From JBBRMW01 sp965246845 (GTDB taxonomy: Bacteria > Chloroflexota > Anaerolineae > Aggregatilineales > UBA2796): 64,000 nucleotides of DNA. Positions within the stretch are counted from its first letter, which is position 1. Each line of letters begins with the position of its first letter. The DNA lies in the NCBI GenBank assembly GCA_965246845.1, contig CBDFFR010000012.1:1798001-1862000 (forward strand). Direction: 5' to 3'. A model generated the notes under the pieces. That model worked only from the letters and a program-made list of their open reading frames with translations. It did no database searches and was not told the origin of the DNA. The translations under genes and the position numbers were made by a program. Below are positions 1-8,208 of the stretch, piece by piece.

Positions 1-1
1 C

Positions 2-166
2 TGCCGCCGCGCCGAACGGTTGTGTGTAGCGCTTGGGCAAACCGAAGGCGTCAACGCGCACGCGCTGACTTACCTCAACCGCCTTTCGGACTTTCTGTTT
101 ACACTGGCGCGGTTCGTCAATCTGCAAGCCGGCGAAGCGGAGACGAAATGGCAAACCCGCTCGTGA
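2..166 (+). CDS. Cob(I)alamin adenosyltransferase, C-terminal fragment
   Basis: The frame is open from the left edge to TGA at 164-166 and gives the last 54 residues of a PduO-type ATP:corrinoid adenosyltransferase. It begins CRRAERLCVAL and contains YLNRLSDFLFTLAR, the C-terminal helix signature of that family (R-AER ... YLNRLSD-LF--AR). The enzyme moves the 5'-deoxyadenosyl group of ATP to cob(I)alamin to make coenzyme B12. The N-terminal ATP-binding part lies outside the window. Downstream sequence to about 850 looks decayed, so this gene sits at the edge of a disturbed region. Confidence 0.85.
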   Translation, partial: CRRAERLCVALGQTEGVNAHALTYLNRLSDFLFTLARFVNLQAGEAETKWQTRS

Positions 167-295
167 GCAGGCCGTAGAAAGGGCGTTAGCATGGCCTTCG
201 GATATTCGGTCTACGATGCGCTGCGCCCTTATGCGGGTGGGGTCGGCTGGACCTCACCCGCCGCCAGTTCGAAGTGGTTGCCGGGCGTGTGCTGA

Positions 296-595
296 ATGGC
301 CTGCGCAGTGCTGCTGCGGCTTGAAGGTGCGCTCCCGATGGGACTAAGCGGCGTGCGTTTCGGGGTTTCAAACACCGTAAACAGGGTTCCCGGTTGGTCG
401 CTCTTGCCTCTGACGCCGGATGATCCGCTCGCACTGCATTTCTTCATCGTCGCGGAGTCGCACGTCCCACTGGTCCTTGTTGCGCATGTAGACTCCGGCA
501 CACCACCCGACCGCCTGATGGTCCTACTAAGTGCTGATTTGCCGCTCATCGAAAGCGCCCGCGTTCTGCTCGCGCAATATCAAGGCGGCGTTTGA
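296..595 (+). CDS. Hypothetical protein, unrecognised
   Basis: Ninety-nine codons with a coding-like composition in the middle and C-terminal part (PDDPLALHFFIVAES, VPLVLVAHVDSG). I recognise no family. The same frame is open from an ATG at 191 but is interrupted by TGA at 293-295, so this could be the 3' half of a broken longer gene. A second frame ending at 324 also looks briefly coding (LDLTRRQFEVVAGRVLNGL), which supports decay of an older gene. No convincing ribosome binding site precedes 296. The call rests on composition only. Confidence 0.3.
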   Translation: MACAVLLRLEGALPMGLSGVRFGVSNTVNRVPGWSLLPLTPDDPLALHFFIVAESHVPLVLVAHVDSGTPPDRLMVLLSADLPLIESARVLLAQYQGGV

Positions 596-610
596 TAATT
601 GTAGCGCTCG

Positions 611-745
611 TGTGCGTTTCCGATACGCTATATCGGCAGAAAACAATGTCCCAACCGCTGCCAACCTGACATCGGCAATCGCGCGGACGACTTCCTGGCG
701 GCGGCCTTCGCTGAACTTAGGGATACATTGGATCAGTGCGCTCAC
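611..745 (-). pseudogene. Glutamate formimidoyltransferase N-terminal remnant
   Basis: Reading the minus strand from GTG at 745 gives SALIQCIPKFSEGRRQEVV followed by RAIAD. This is the N-terminal signature of formiminotransferases (family pattern: IECVPNFSEGR--EVI-AI-D). About 15 residues later YRKRT aligns with the family's D-NRTV and differs by single-base changes from DRNRT. After that nothing resembles the folate-binding domain. Normal length is about 300 residues and only about 45 remain. The intact enzyme transfers a formimino group from N-formimino-glutamate to tetrahydrofolate in histidine breakdown. No other histidine-degradation gene lies nearby. Confidence 0.55.
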
Positions 746-853
746 GGGCTTTGCTCGTATGGATGAGTAGCGGATAGTTGTGAGCAAGTATAGCAGTGCG
801 CCCGCATGATTTACAGTGCAGGGCAATCTGCACGCACCTTGAATAGTTTGAAA

Positions 854-1516
854 TCAAGGTAGTTTTTCGATCTGGTATGCAAGTAACACAGCAGCACTTA
901 CAATAATACTTCCGGGGTCGATAGCACGTACAGTCTCGTCATCATCGGGCGTCGCTTCTTGTGATATATGTACATGACCTGATCTTTCATTCACTCGATC
1001 AGGGCTCACGTCCTCAATATGGATAACAGACCCTAGTTTCACGCCCGCCGTCACACAGTAATTCTCAGCCTTTTCTTGCGCGGCTTTAACAGCACGCCGC
1101 CTTGCATCTGCACGTACCTCCTTTAATTGAGTGGTTTGTAGATCGACAGATGCCACATGATTAACACCAGCATCAATGACGCCGACGAGAATATCCTCAA
1201 TTTGATCCAAGTTCTGTACGAGAACGTTGAAGGTCACACTCGCCAAATATCCCATGAAATGCGATTCGCCATTTCTATATTCGACTGATTCGCCTAGTGT
1301 TACTCGTGACGAACTGACATCATTCAACTTCATAGTAGATAGAAATTCGTTGACCTTTTGTGCGCCTTCACGCACTTCCTGAAAAGCATCTCGTGGCTTT
1401 TGAGTAATACGGGAGACTGAAAATGTGAGCGATGCAATATCCGGTGCTACCCGAATTGTAGATGACCCAAACACGTTGATGCCAAATGGGTTGTAGATTG
1501 CTTGGGTTACGTTCAT
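854..1516 (-). CDS. SIMPL domain protein (DUF541)
   Basis: This 220-residue protein has the SIMPL/YggE/BP26 layout. An N-terminal strand (NVFGSSTIRVAPDIASLTFSV) is followed by a helical stretch, a central YLASVTFNVLVQNLDQIEDIL segment interrupted here as YLAS and FNVLVQNL, then ARRRAVKAAQEKAENYC and a C-terminal strand. SIMPL proteins are usually periplasmic or membrane-associated with unclear function. This copy has no signal peptide and ends in a short hydrophobic stretch (IIVSAAVLLAY). The start at 1516 is chosen because GAGG lies about 10 nt upstream; an in-frame start at 1543 exists without one. The gene is less GC-rich than its neighbours and stands alone. Confidence 0.8.
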   Translation of the reverse strand: MNVTQAIYNPFGINVFGSSTIRVAPDIASLTFSVSRITQKPRDAFQEVREGAQKVNEFLSTMKLNDVSSSRVTLGESVEYRNGESHFMGYLASVTFNVLVQNLDQIEDILVGVIDAGVNHVASVDLQTTQLKEVRADARRRAVKAAQEKAENYCVTAGVKLGSVIHIEDVSPDRVNERSGHVHISQEATPDDDETVRAIDPGSIIVSAAVLLAYQIEKLP

Positions 1517-1698
1517 GATTATTGGTCCTCTTCCACCTAACAAACGGTCAGATATTGTGAAAAAACGACTGCAATTTGGTCCCGAAACACGCTTGATTTT
1601 ACCTCAAGAAAGCTGAAATCGCATCTGTTTTCAAGCAATCACAAATTAATCCGTCTTCTAGTCGCTTATATTTAATCATCACCCGAATCTGTATAATT

Positions 1699-1715
1699 TA
1701 GACGTTACGCAGTTG
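1699..1715 (+). repeat. Left terminal inverted repeat of IS701-like element
   Basis: TAGACGTTACGCAGTTG, exact inverse complement of 2728-2744. Flanked outside by TAATT. Confidence 0.85.
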
Positions 1716-1739
1716 GGATGAAATGGTAAAATTGGCGGT

Positions 1740-2738
1740 ATGAACAGAGCCAAATGCGACGAGCAAGACTACATTCATTTTTTGGTCGCAGCACAAAACG
1801 TGTTTAGCAGCGTAGAAGCAGCGGCAACGCACCCGGAGGGAGAAGGGGTGGTCGCACACGACGCCTACACGCGACTGCTGCAACGCCTTCCGCCGGACAG
1901 CAATGGGTTGTGGGCAGAGGTCGAGGGGTGCATTGCGCGTGAACGAGGAATGCTCATCCTTGACGACAGTACGTTGGACAAGCCGTATGCGAGCAAGATG
2001 GCGTTGGTCAGCAACCATTGGTCTGGGAAACATCATCGGGTGGTGCGCGGGATAAACCTCATCTCGCTGGTCTGGACTGACAACGGACAGAGTAGCCTGC
2101 CATGCGACTATCGCATCTACAACAAAGCGAACGATGGCTTGGACAAAAACGACCACTTCCGGGAAATGCTGGAAGTGGCGCACGCACGCGGCTTCACGCC
2201 GTCGCTGGTTGCCTTCGACGGCTGGTACAGCAGTCTGGACAATCTCAAGCGCATTCGGGAGTATGGCTGGGAATGGCTCACACGCTTGAAAAGCAACCGC
2301 AAAGTGAGCCAAACAGCGGGTCAAACGCAGTCGGTCTCCGACATCGACATCCCACCCAGCGGATGTGTCCTGCATCTGACCGGGTACGGCTTTGTCAAAG
2401 TGTTTCGGACGGTTGACACACACGGCAACGCGGAACATTGGGCGACTTCCAACCTGCTCATGACTGACCTGCAACGCCAAGCGGCTGCTCAGAATGCCTG
2501 GACCATTGAAACCTACCACCGCAATCTCAAGCAGTTTGCCGCTGTCGAGCGCGGTCAGTTCCGCCTCGAAGTCTCACAGCGTAACCACATCGGCTTGGCT
2601 ATTCGTGCTTTCCTGCGCCTTGAATACCACCGCATTCACCAGTCTGTTCCCTTGCACGACGCCAAACAGTCCATCATTCGACAGGCCATTCGCCTCTATC
2701 TCCTTAACCCCTCTATCGCTCTTCCGTCAACTGCGTAA
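1740..2738 (+). CDS. IS701-like DDE transposase
   Basis: The 332-residue protein has the features of the transposases usually labelled IS701 family. MLILDDSTLDKPYA holds the first acidic residue (about D75), HWSGKHHRVVRGINL follows, LVAFDGWYSS holds the second Asp (about D160) and WTIETYHRNLKQ holds the Glu (about E257). Between them are DYRIYNKANDG and GWEWLTRLKSNR, both typical of the family. No frameshift or stop interrupts the gene and all three catalytic acids are present, so it may be active. The start ATG at 1740 is 25 bp inside the left repeat. Confidence 0.9.
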   Translation: MNRAKCDEQDYIHFLVAAQNVFSSVEAAATHPEGEGVVAHDAYTRLLQRLPPDSNGLWAEVEGCIARERGMLILDDSTLDKPYASKMALVSNHWSGKHHRVVRGINLISLVWTDNGQSSLPCDYRIYNKANDGLDKNDHFREMLEVAHARGFTPSLVAFDGWYSSLDNLKRIREYGWEWLTRLKSNRKVSQTAGQTQSVSDIDIPPSGCVLHLTGYGFVKVFRTVDTHGNAEHWATSNLLMTDLQRQAAAQNAWTIETYHRNLKQFAAVERGQFRLEVSQRNHIGLAIRAFLRLEYHRIHQSVPLHDAKQSIIRQAIRLYLLNPSIALPSTA

Positions 2739-2744
2739 CGTCTA
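2728..2744 (-). repeat. Right terminal inverted repeat of IS701-like element
   Basis: CAACTGCGTAACGTCTA, exact inverse complement of 1699-1715. It overlaps the last codons of the transposase gene and is followed by TAATT. Confidence 0.85.
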
Positions 2745-2774
2745 TAATTGTGACAAGTTGTACAGCGTTGGCAC

Positions 2775-4262
2775 ATGAATCGAACCCGCCTTTTCAATCT
2801 GCTCTCCATCGCCTTCGCAGGCGCGGCAGCCGCCATGCTCGTCCTCGCGGCGTTGCTGCCGTTCTACCTGCTCTTCAAAATTGACTACGCGCCGACTCTC
2901 GCCTCGAATGCGATTATCGAGCGCACCCCGCCTGATAACGCTATCGCGCTGCAAAACGCGCTCGGACCGCTCTCGTTCCCGTTCGCGCTGCTGGGCGGGA
3001 TTATGCTTGTCGCGATGCTGGGGTTGGTTGTGGGTCCGGTTCAAGCGCTTTTACGGCGCGTCAATCCGCTGGTTGCGCTCGTTGGTGCGTCGCTGTTCAT
3101 GCCGCTGCTCGTCTGGTCGTGCTTCCCGGACCACATGACGCCGCTCGCGCTCGCGCCGTTCCTTGCGACGGGTCCGCTTCTCCATCTGATCACGCGCCGC
3201 GACCCGACACGCCTCGCAAGCGGGCAGGGAATCAGCCGCCGCGATTTTTTACTGCGCATGGGCGTGTTCAGTTTCGGCGGGCTGGCGCTCTCCGTGATCG
3301 ACGGGCTGCCCCTATTCCTCTCCGCGCTGAACGCGACCCGACCGGGCAGCAAGCTGTTCGACTTTGCAGCGCCCGCGCCACGCGCCGCCGGGTTCCCCGC
3401 GCCGCGTTCGCTGCCGGAAGTGACGCCTTCCGAGTCGTTCTACGTCATGCGCAAGTTCCCGACCGTCGTGCCGCCTGCTTCCCCGGATTTTCAACTGGTG
3501 ATCGATGGCGCGGTGGATCGTGCGCTGCGCCTGAGCATGGATGAATTGCGCGCAATGCCGCGCACCGACTCGTACATCACGCGGCAGTGCGTAAGCAATC
3601 CTGTCGGCGGTCCGCTGATCAGCACGGCGCTCTTTTCCGGCGTGCCGCTGCGCGATGTACTGGCGAACGCAGGTGTACAAGCGGGCGCGGTTCAGGTAAA
3701 ATTCTACGGTCGCGACGGCTACGATGAGAGCGTCTCGGTTGAGTACGCCCTCCAACACGGCCTCATCGCCTACGCAATGAACGGGACCGCCCTTTCCGAG
3801 GCGCATGGTCCACCGCTCAAGATGGAAATCCCCGGCCTGTACGGGTTCAAAAACATGAAGTGGCTCACGCGTATTGAACTAATCACGGCACCCTATCGCG
3901 GCATCTGGGCGCGCGAAGGCTGGACGGAGACCGCTATCTACAAGACGATGAGCCGCATTGATGCCGTGACGCTCACGTCGGACGGAAGTGCGACGGCCTG
4001 CGGGGTCGCCTTCGCGGGGCTGCGCGGGATCGCGGGCGTGGAGGTACAGGTCAATGACGGTGAATGGCGACCTGCGACGTTGCATACCCCGCCACTCAGC
4101 GGCCAGACGTGGGTGCAGTGGCGCGCAGACCTGCCCGAACGTGGCGATCTCTCGGTGACGTGCCGCGCAAGCGATGGCGCAGGCGAACGCCAGATCGAGA
4201 CGAAACAAACGCAATTCCCGGATGGTGCGAGCGGGTTGCATACGATGGCGGTAAAGCTCTGA
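2775..4262 (+). CDS. Membrane-anchored sulfite-oxidase-like molybdoenzyme
   Basis: The 495-residue protein joins an N-terminal membrane part (hydrophobic segments near residues 10-35, 55-85, 95-115 and 118-140) to a molybdopterin oxidoreductase domain of the sulfite oxidase/YedY fold. An SRRDFLLRMG motif followed by a hydrophobic segment (about 155-185) resembles a twin-arginine signal placed between the two parts. ITRQCVSNPVGG carries the conserved Cys that ligates molybdenum, and GRDGYDESVSVEYAL and LYGFKNMKWLTRIEL are family signatures. A C-terminal Ig-like dimerisation region follows. The substrate is unknown. It overlaps the next gene by one base (TGATGA) and heads a five-gene run. Confidence 0.85.
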   Translation: MNRTRLFNLLSIAFAGAAAAMLVLAALLPFYLLFKIDYAPTLASNAIIERTPPDNAIALQNALGPLSFPFALLGGIMLVAMLGLVVGPVQALLRRVNPLVALVGASLFMPLLVWSCFPDHMTPLALAPFLATGPLLHLITRRDPTRLASGQGISRRDFLLRMGVFSFGGLALSVIDGLPLFLSALNATRPGSKLFDFAAPAPRAAGFPAPRSLPEVTPSESFYVMRKFPTVVPPASPDFQLVIDGAVDRALRLSMDELRAMPRTDSYITRQCVSNPVGGPLISTALFSGVPLRDVLANAGVQAGAVQVKFYGRDGYDESVSVEYALQHGLIAYAMNGTALSEAHGPPLKMEIPGLYGFKNMKWLTRIELITAPYRGIWAREGWTETAIYKTMSRIDAVTLTSDGSATACGVAFAGLRGIAGVEVQVNDGEWRPATLHTPPLSGQTWVQWRADLPERGDLSVTCRASDGAGERQIETKQTQFPDGASGLHTMAVKL

Positions 4263-4945
4263 TGAATGAAAGCTGGAAGGTCGAATTGCACAGCCACACC
4301 GTCTGGTCGAAGGATTGCCTGATCGGGCTGGACCAGATGGTGCGCGAATGCGAGCGTAAGGGCGTGGACCGCATTGCAATCACCGACCACAACACTGCAC
4401 AAGGTGCGCTTGAACTCGCCAAACGTGCGCCCGATCTGGTCATCGTCGGTGAGGAGATCATGACCACGCAGGGCGAATTGCTATGCTTCTTCATGCAGGC
4501 GACGATCCCGCGCGGCCTGACCCCACCGGAGACGATCAAGCGTCTGCGCGAGCAGGGCGCGTTCATATCCGTCAGCCATCCGTATGATCGGTTGCGCAAA
4601 GGCGCATGGAAGGAAGCTGACCTGCTCGCTATCATCGATCAGGTGGACGCGATTGAAATTTTCAATTCGCGCTGCCTGTACCCAACGGACAATGTGAAAG
4701 CATATGCGCTCGCCAAACGGATCGGCAAGCCCGGCACAGTCGGCAGCGACGCGCATATTCGGTTCGAGATCGGGCGTTCCACGTTGCGGATGCGCTCTTT
4801 CGAGGATGCCGCCAGCTTCCGGCAAGCGCTCATGACAGCGAAGAGCGAGACCAAACTCAGCCCGGCGTGGGTGCATGGGCGCAGCACGCAAGCGAAGTAT
4901 ATGAAGCGCTTGGGTCTACGCAAACGGCTGTGGGAGGGCGGGTGA
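4262..4945 (+). CDS. PHP-domain metal-dependent phosphoesterase
   Basis: The 227-residue protein has the PHP signatures: VELHSHTVWSKD near the N-terminus (H-H...D), AITDHNTAQGA, GEEIMTTQGE, VSHPYDR and a C-terminal GSDAH. These His and Asp residues normally hold a multinuclear metal site that cleaves phosphoester bonds, as in RNase AM/YciV-type enzymes. The ATG at 4262 overlaps the preceding stop codon, which fixes the start and implies translational coupling; the frame extends further upstream but only inside the preceding gene. The physiological substrate cannot be told from the sequence. Confidence 0.85.
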   Translation: MNESWKVELHSHTVWSKDCLIGLDQMVRECERKGVDRIAITDHNTAQGALELAKRAPDLVIVGEEIMTTQGELLCFFMQATIPRGLTPPETIKRLREQGAFISVSHPYDRLRKGAWKEADLLAIIDQVDAIEIFNSRCLYPTDNVKAYALAKRIGKPGTVGSDAHIRFEIGRSTLRMRSFEDAASFRQALMTAKSETKLSPAWVHGRSTQAKYMKRLGLRKRLWEGG

Positions 4946-4949
4946 ATCT

Positions 4950-5687
4950 GTGACAGACAACGCGCCATCTAAAGAGCGCCACTGGCGCGTCTTCGACCAT
5001 GACCCGGCCTACTACTCACGCGGGCGGCGCTTCATACGCGGCGTCGTGCTGCCTGTCGGCGCGTGGCTGACGCGCGTGAGCGTCGAAGTTCACGCTATAG
5101 AGCATATCCCCGCGAGCGGTCCTGCGATCATTATCATGAACCATTCCGGCGGGCTGGACCCGCTCACGCTCATGAAAATCATCCGACCGCGCTTCCTGAA
5201 CACGATGAGCAAGATCGAAAACTATACAATCCCGCTCTTCGGGGCGTTGATGGGTATCTGGGGCGCGTACCCGGTCATGCGCGGCGCGGTAGACCGCCGC
5301 GCCCTCGATTACACGCTCAAGCTGCTCGCGGCGGGCGAAATCGCACTCATCGCGCCGGAAGGCACACGCCAGCCGACCATGATCGAGGCCAAAGACGGGC
5401 TGACCTTCCTCGCGATCAAGGCGGGCGTGCCGATTGTCCCGGTCGGGCTATCCGGGACGCGCGACTATTTTTCAAATCTCAAACGCCTGCGCCGCACGCG
5501 CATCGTCGCGCGGTTCGGTCCGGCGTTCCGCTTCCGCATCAATGGGCGCAGCCGCGTCCCGCGTGACGAAATGGCCCAGATGACGCGCGAAGCGATGTAC
5601 CAACTCGCGAAGCTGGTTCCGCCCGAAAAGCGCGGGTTCTATTCCGATATAATGCAAGCGACTACCGATACTCTGGACTTCATCTAG
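4950..5687 (+). CDS. PlsC-like 1-acylglycerol-3-phosphate acyltransferase
   Basis: The 245-residue protein has the acyltransferase motifs in order: NHSGGLD (HX4D catalytic pair), a central VMRG block, PEGTR (phosphate binding) and VPIVPVGLSGT. Such enzymes acylate lysophosphatidate to make phosphatidate for membrane lipids. Length matches the family. The start is GTG at 4950, four bases after the preceding gene; the stop shares its last base with the GTG start of the next gene. The gene therefore lies inside an operon with the PHP and DUF512 genes. Confidence 0.85.
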   Translation: MTDNAPSKERHWRVFDHDPAYYSRGRRFIRGVVLPVGAWLTRVSVEVHAIEHIPASGPAIIIMNHSGGLDPLTLMKIIRPRFLNTMSKIENYTIPLFGALMGIWGAYPVMRGAVDRRALDYTLKLLAAGEIALIAPEGTRQPTMIEAKDGLTFLAIKAGVPIVPVGLSGTRDYFSNLKRLRRTRIVARFGPAFRFRINGRSRVPRDEMAQMTREAMYQLAKLVPPEKRGFYSDIMQATTDTLDFI

Positions 5688-7102
5688 TGAACAATACCCC
5701 TCTCGAAATCATCGAAAGAACTTACGCAGGCAAAATCAAGGCCGTACAGCCGCGCAGCGCCGCCGCCGCAATGGGCGTGCTTGCCGGGGATGAACTGCTC
5801 GCGATCAATGAGCATCCGGTGATGGATGTGATCGACGCGCAGTTTTACAGCGCCGAAGAACGCCTCGCGCTCACGATCCGCCGCGAAGGTGAGGAGCGCA
5901 CGCTCACGGGCAAACGCCGCTACAATCAGGCGCTTGGCCTCGATTTTGAGCATCCGACCTTCGACATCGACATCCGGCGCTGCAACAACCTCTGCGAGTT
6001 CTGTTTCGTGTTGCAAATGGCTCCGAAGATGCGTCGCACGCTCTACATCAAGGACGACGATTATCGCTATTCGTTCCTCTTCGGCCATTTCGTCACGCTG
6101 ACCAACCTCACGCCGCACGATTGGAACCGCGTGAAGGAGCAGCACCTCAGCCCGCTGTATGTTTCGGTCCACGCGACGGACCTTGAACTGCGCCGGAAGT
6201 GCCTGCGCAACCCGACCGCGCCGGATGTCCTCGCCCAACTGCGCGAACTCGCGCCGCTCAATTTCACGGTGCATACGCAGCTTGTGATCACGCCGGGGCT
6301 GAATGACGGCGAAGCGTTGCGCCAATCCGTCCATGATCTCGCGGAACTATGGCCGACCGTGCGCTCGATCAGCGTGGTCCCGGTCGGGCTGACCAAACAC
6401 CACAAGTACGGCAAGCGGACCGTTACGGACGAAGAAGCAGGCGCAGTGCTGGATGCGTGCGAGGCGTGGCAGGCAGAATTCCGCGCGCGGTTCGGCGTCG
6501 GGTTTGTTTACCCGACCGATGAATGGTATCTGATTACGGAGCGCGCATTGCCGCAGGTCAGCAGCTATGACGGACTCGCGCTGCACGAAAACGGCCTCGG
6601 CATGGTGCGCAGCTTCCTCGATGAGTGGGAAACCGTGCGCGCCGCCGAAATCGCAGCACTCGCGCCGCGCGTGAATCACGTTACACTCGTGACCGCGACC
6701 CTCTTCGCGCCGACGCTTGCGCGCACCGCCGAACAGTTCACGCGGGAGTCGGGCATCCGCGCGGATGTGATCGCGGTGCGGAACACGAAGCTGGGCGAGG
6801 GGATCACCGTCGCGGGGCTGCTCATGGCCGCAGATGTGATCGAGCAGTTGCAAGGGCGCGAACTCGGCCAGGCTGTGATTCTGCCGCGCATCATGTTCGA
6901 CCACCCGGATGGCGTGAGCCTCGATGATGTGCCGCCGCGCGCGGTTGCGAAGGCACTGGGCGTCCCGGTCGCGCTGGTAGATCAGATGGGCGACGTGCTG
7001 GACGTGGTGAACGGGCGCGGTCCGTTGGTCTTCGATCCCGATGAAACGCTCCTGCGCCCAATCATGCGCGAGGGTGGGTGGGCAGTGGAGAAATATCTTT
7101 GA
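5687..7102 (+). CDS. DUF512 radical SAM protein with N-terminal PDZ domain
   Basis: Of 471 residues, about 1-75 form a PDZ-like domain (AAAMGVLAGDELLAINEHPV). Next comes a radical-SAM-type cysteine cluster CNNLCEFCF (CX3CX2C), then the DUF512 body with LYVSVHATDLELRRKCLRNP and TQLVITPGLNDG. This architecture is the conserved family known as TIGR03279 in cyanobacteria and as the DUF512 protein in Firmicutes. It binds an Fe-S cluster and presumably SAM; the reaction is unknown. GTG at 5687 overlaps the previous stop. The 3' end overlaps the start of the response regulator gene by four bases (TTGA). Confidence 0.85.
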   Translation: MNNTPLEIIERTYAGKIKAVQPRSAAAAMGVLAGDELLAINEHPVMDVIDAQFYSAEERLALTIRREGEERTLTGKRRYNQALGLDFEHPTFDIDIRRCNNLCEFCFVLQMAPKMRRTLYIKDDDYRYSFLFGHFVTLTNLTPHDWNRVKEQHLSPLYVSVHATDLELRRKCLRNPTAPDVLAQLRELAPLNFTVHTQLVITPGLNDGEALRQSVHDLAELWPTVRSISVVPVGLTKHHKYGKRTVTDEEAGAVLDACEAWQAEFRARFGVGFVYPTDEWYLITERALPQVSSYDGLALHENGLGMVRSFLDEWETVRAAEIAALAPRVNHVTLVTATLFAPTLARTAEQFTRESGIRADVIAVRNTKLGEGITVAGLLMAADVIEQLQGRELGQAVILPRIMFDHPDGVSLDDVPPRAVAKALGVPVALVDQMGDVLDVVNGRGPLVFDPDETLLRPIMREGGWAVEKYL

Positions 7103-8199
7103 CGTCAGCAAACAACAGAGCCACGCAACGCAACAAAATCCTGATTGTCGATGACGACCCGGAAGTACGCGCCCTACTCCGCGATCTGGTCCTCAATCCA
7201 TCGCTGTTCGAGGTCCACGAAGCCGAAGACGGCGCAAGCGGCCTGCAACAGGTCCGCGCCATTGCCCCCGATATGATCCTGCTCGATCTGGTCATGCCAG
7301 ACCTGAGCGGCAACGATTTTCTGGTGGCACTGCGCCAACAGGGTTTTAGCAACCCGGTCCTCGTGATGACCAAACGCGGCAGCGAGATGAGCGCAATCGA
7401 TGCCTTCCGGCTTGGCGCGGTCGATTTTTTCACGAAGCCAATCCGCGAGGCCGAAGCGCTCAATATCATCGAGTCGCGCCTGAAAGATGTGCAGCTTCGC
7501 CGCGAGCGGACCGCGCTGGTCGATGAAGTGCGTGCGACGAACGCGCAGTTGCAGGCGCGCATCAAGGAACTGACCACGCTTTCGCAGGTCGGGCGGCGCG
7601 TGACCACCGTGTTCGACCTCGAAACGCTCTTCGACCGCATCCTCGAAGCGGCGATTTACATGACCGAAGCCGATCATTCCGCGCTGTTGCTGATGGATGA
7701 ATCGACCAACCGCCTGATGCTGCGCAAGGGGCGGGCGCTGCCGCTCGTTTTGCAGGAAAAGGTCGGGGAACCCGTCAATGATGGATTGGCCTCGCTGGTG
7801 ATGCAATCCGGGGAACCGTTCGCGGCGGCGGGCGATGGCCTCAAACGGTTCGCGATCACGAGCGGCCTCAACGCGACGATCTACGCGCCACTACGCATCG
7901 GAGAGAAATCGATTGGCGTGCTGACGGTCGGCAACCACAAGAAGCGGCGCGCTTTCGATGAACAATTGATGACCGTGATGGGGACGCTCGCCGATTATGC
8001 GAGCATCGGGATTACCAACGCGCGCCTTTTCAACGCGCTCGAAAGCCGCGCCAAATCGAGCGAACGTGCTTTCGAGGAGATGAAGGCCGGGCTACGGGCG
8101 CGGCTCCAGAGTTTACAGGCCGCGCTTGACCCGAAAGCCGACGCCGCGCAGAAAAACGTCGCCGGGTTGCTGGTCTGGGTGGAAAACGCGAAGCGGTGA
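7099..8199 (+). CDS. Response regulator with GAF domain
   Basis: The N-terminal receiver domain (about residues 12-130) shows KILIVDDDPEVR, LLDLVMPDLSG with the phosphoacceptor Asp, VMTKRG and DFFTKPI with the conserved Lys. A short coiled-coil linker (about 130-165) leads to a GAF domain (about 165-330) and a helical tail. There is no DNA-binding or enzymatic output domain, so it likely signals by protein contact. The TTG start at 7099 is preferred because GGAG lies 8 nt upstream and it overlaps the preceding stop; an alternative GTG at 7078 would overlap the upstream gene by 25 bp. No histidine kinase is adjacent. Confidence 0.85.
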   Translation: MTSANNRATQRNKILIVDDDPEVRALLRDLVLNPSLFEVHEAEDGASGLQQVRAIAPDMILLDLVMPDLSGNDFLVALRQQGFSNPVLVMTKRGSEMSAIDAFRLGAVDFFTKPIREAEALNIIESRLKDVQLRRERTALVDEVRATNAQLQARIKELTTLSQVGRRVTTVFDLETLFDRILEAAIYMTEADHSALLLMDESTNRLMLRKGRALPLVLQEKVGEPVNDGLASLVMQSGEPFAAAGDGLKRFAITSGLNATIYAPLRIGEKSIGVLTVGNHKKRRAFDEQLMTVMGTLADYASIGITNARLFNALESRAKSSERAFEEMKAGLRARLQSLQAALDPKADAAQKNVAGLLVWVENAKR

Positions 8200-8208
8200 G
8201 CAGACGCT

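Larger units (their letters stand above)
1699..2744 (+). mobile_element. IS701-like insertion sequence, apparently intact
   Basis: Perfect 17-bp terminal inverted repeats (TAGACGTTACGCAGTTG at 1699-1715 and its complement at 2728-2744) bound one transposase gene. A 5-bp direct repeat TAATT lies just outside each end (1694-1698 and 2745-2749) and fits a target-site duplication. Total length is 1046 bp. The right end is only 30 bp from the start of the molybdoenzyme gene at 2775, so the insertion has replaced or separated that gene's original upstream region. Family assignment comes from the transposase. Confidence 0.85.

Noticed and set aside
1698..2519. 273-codon open frame on the minus strand
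   Set aside because: It is fully antisense to the IS701-like transposase, whose DDE residues and family motifs are clear; the minus frame has no recognisable motif.
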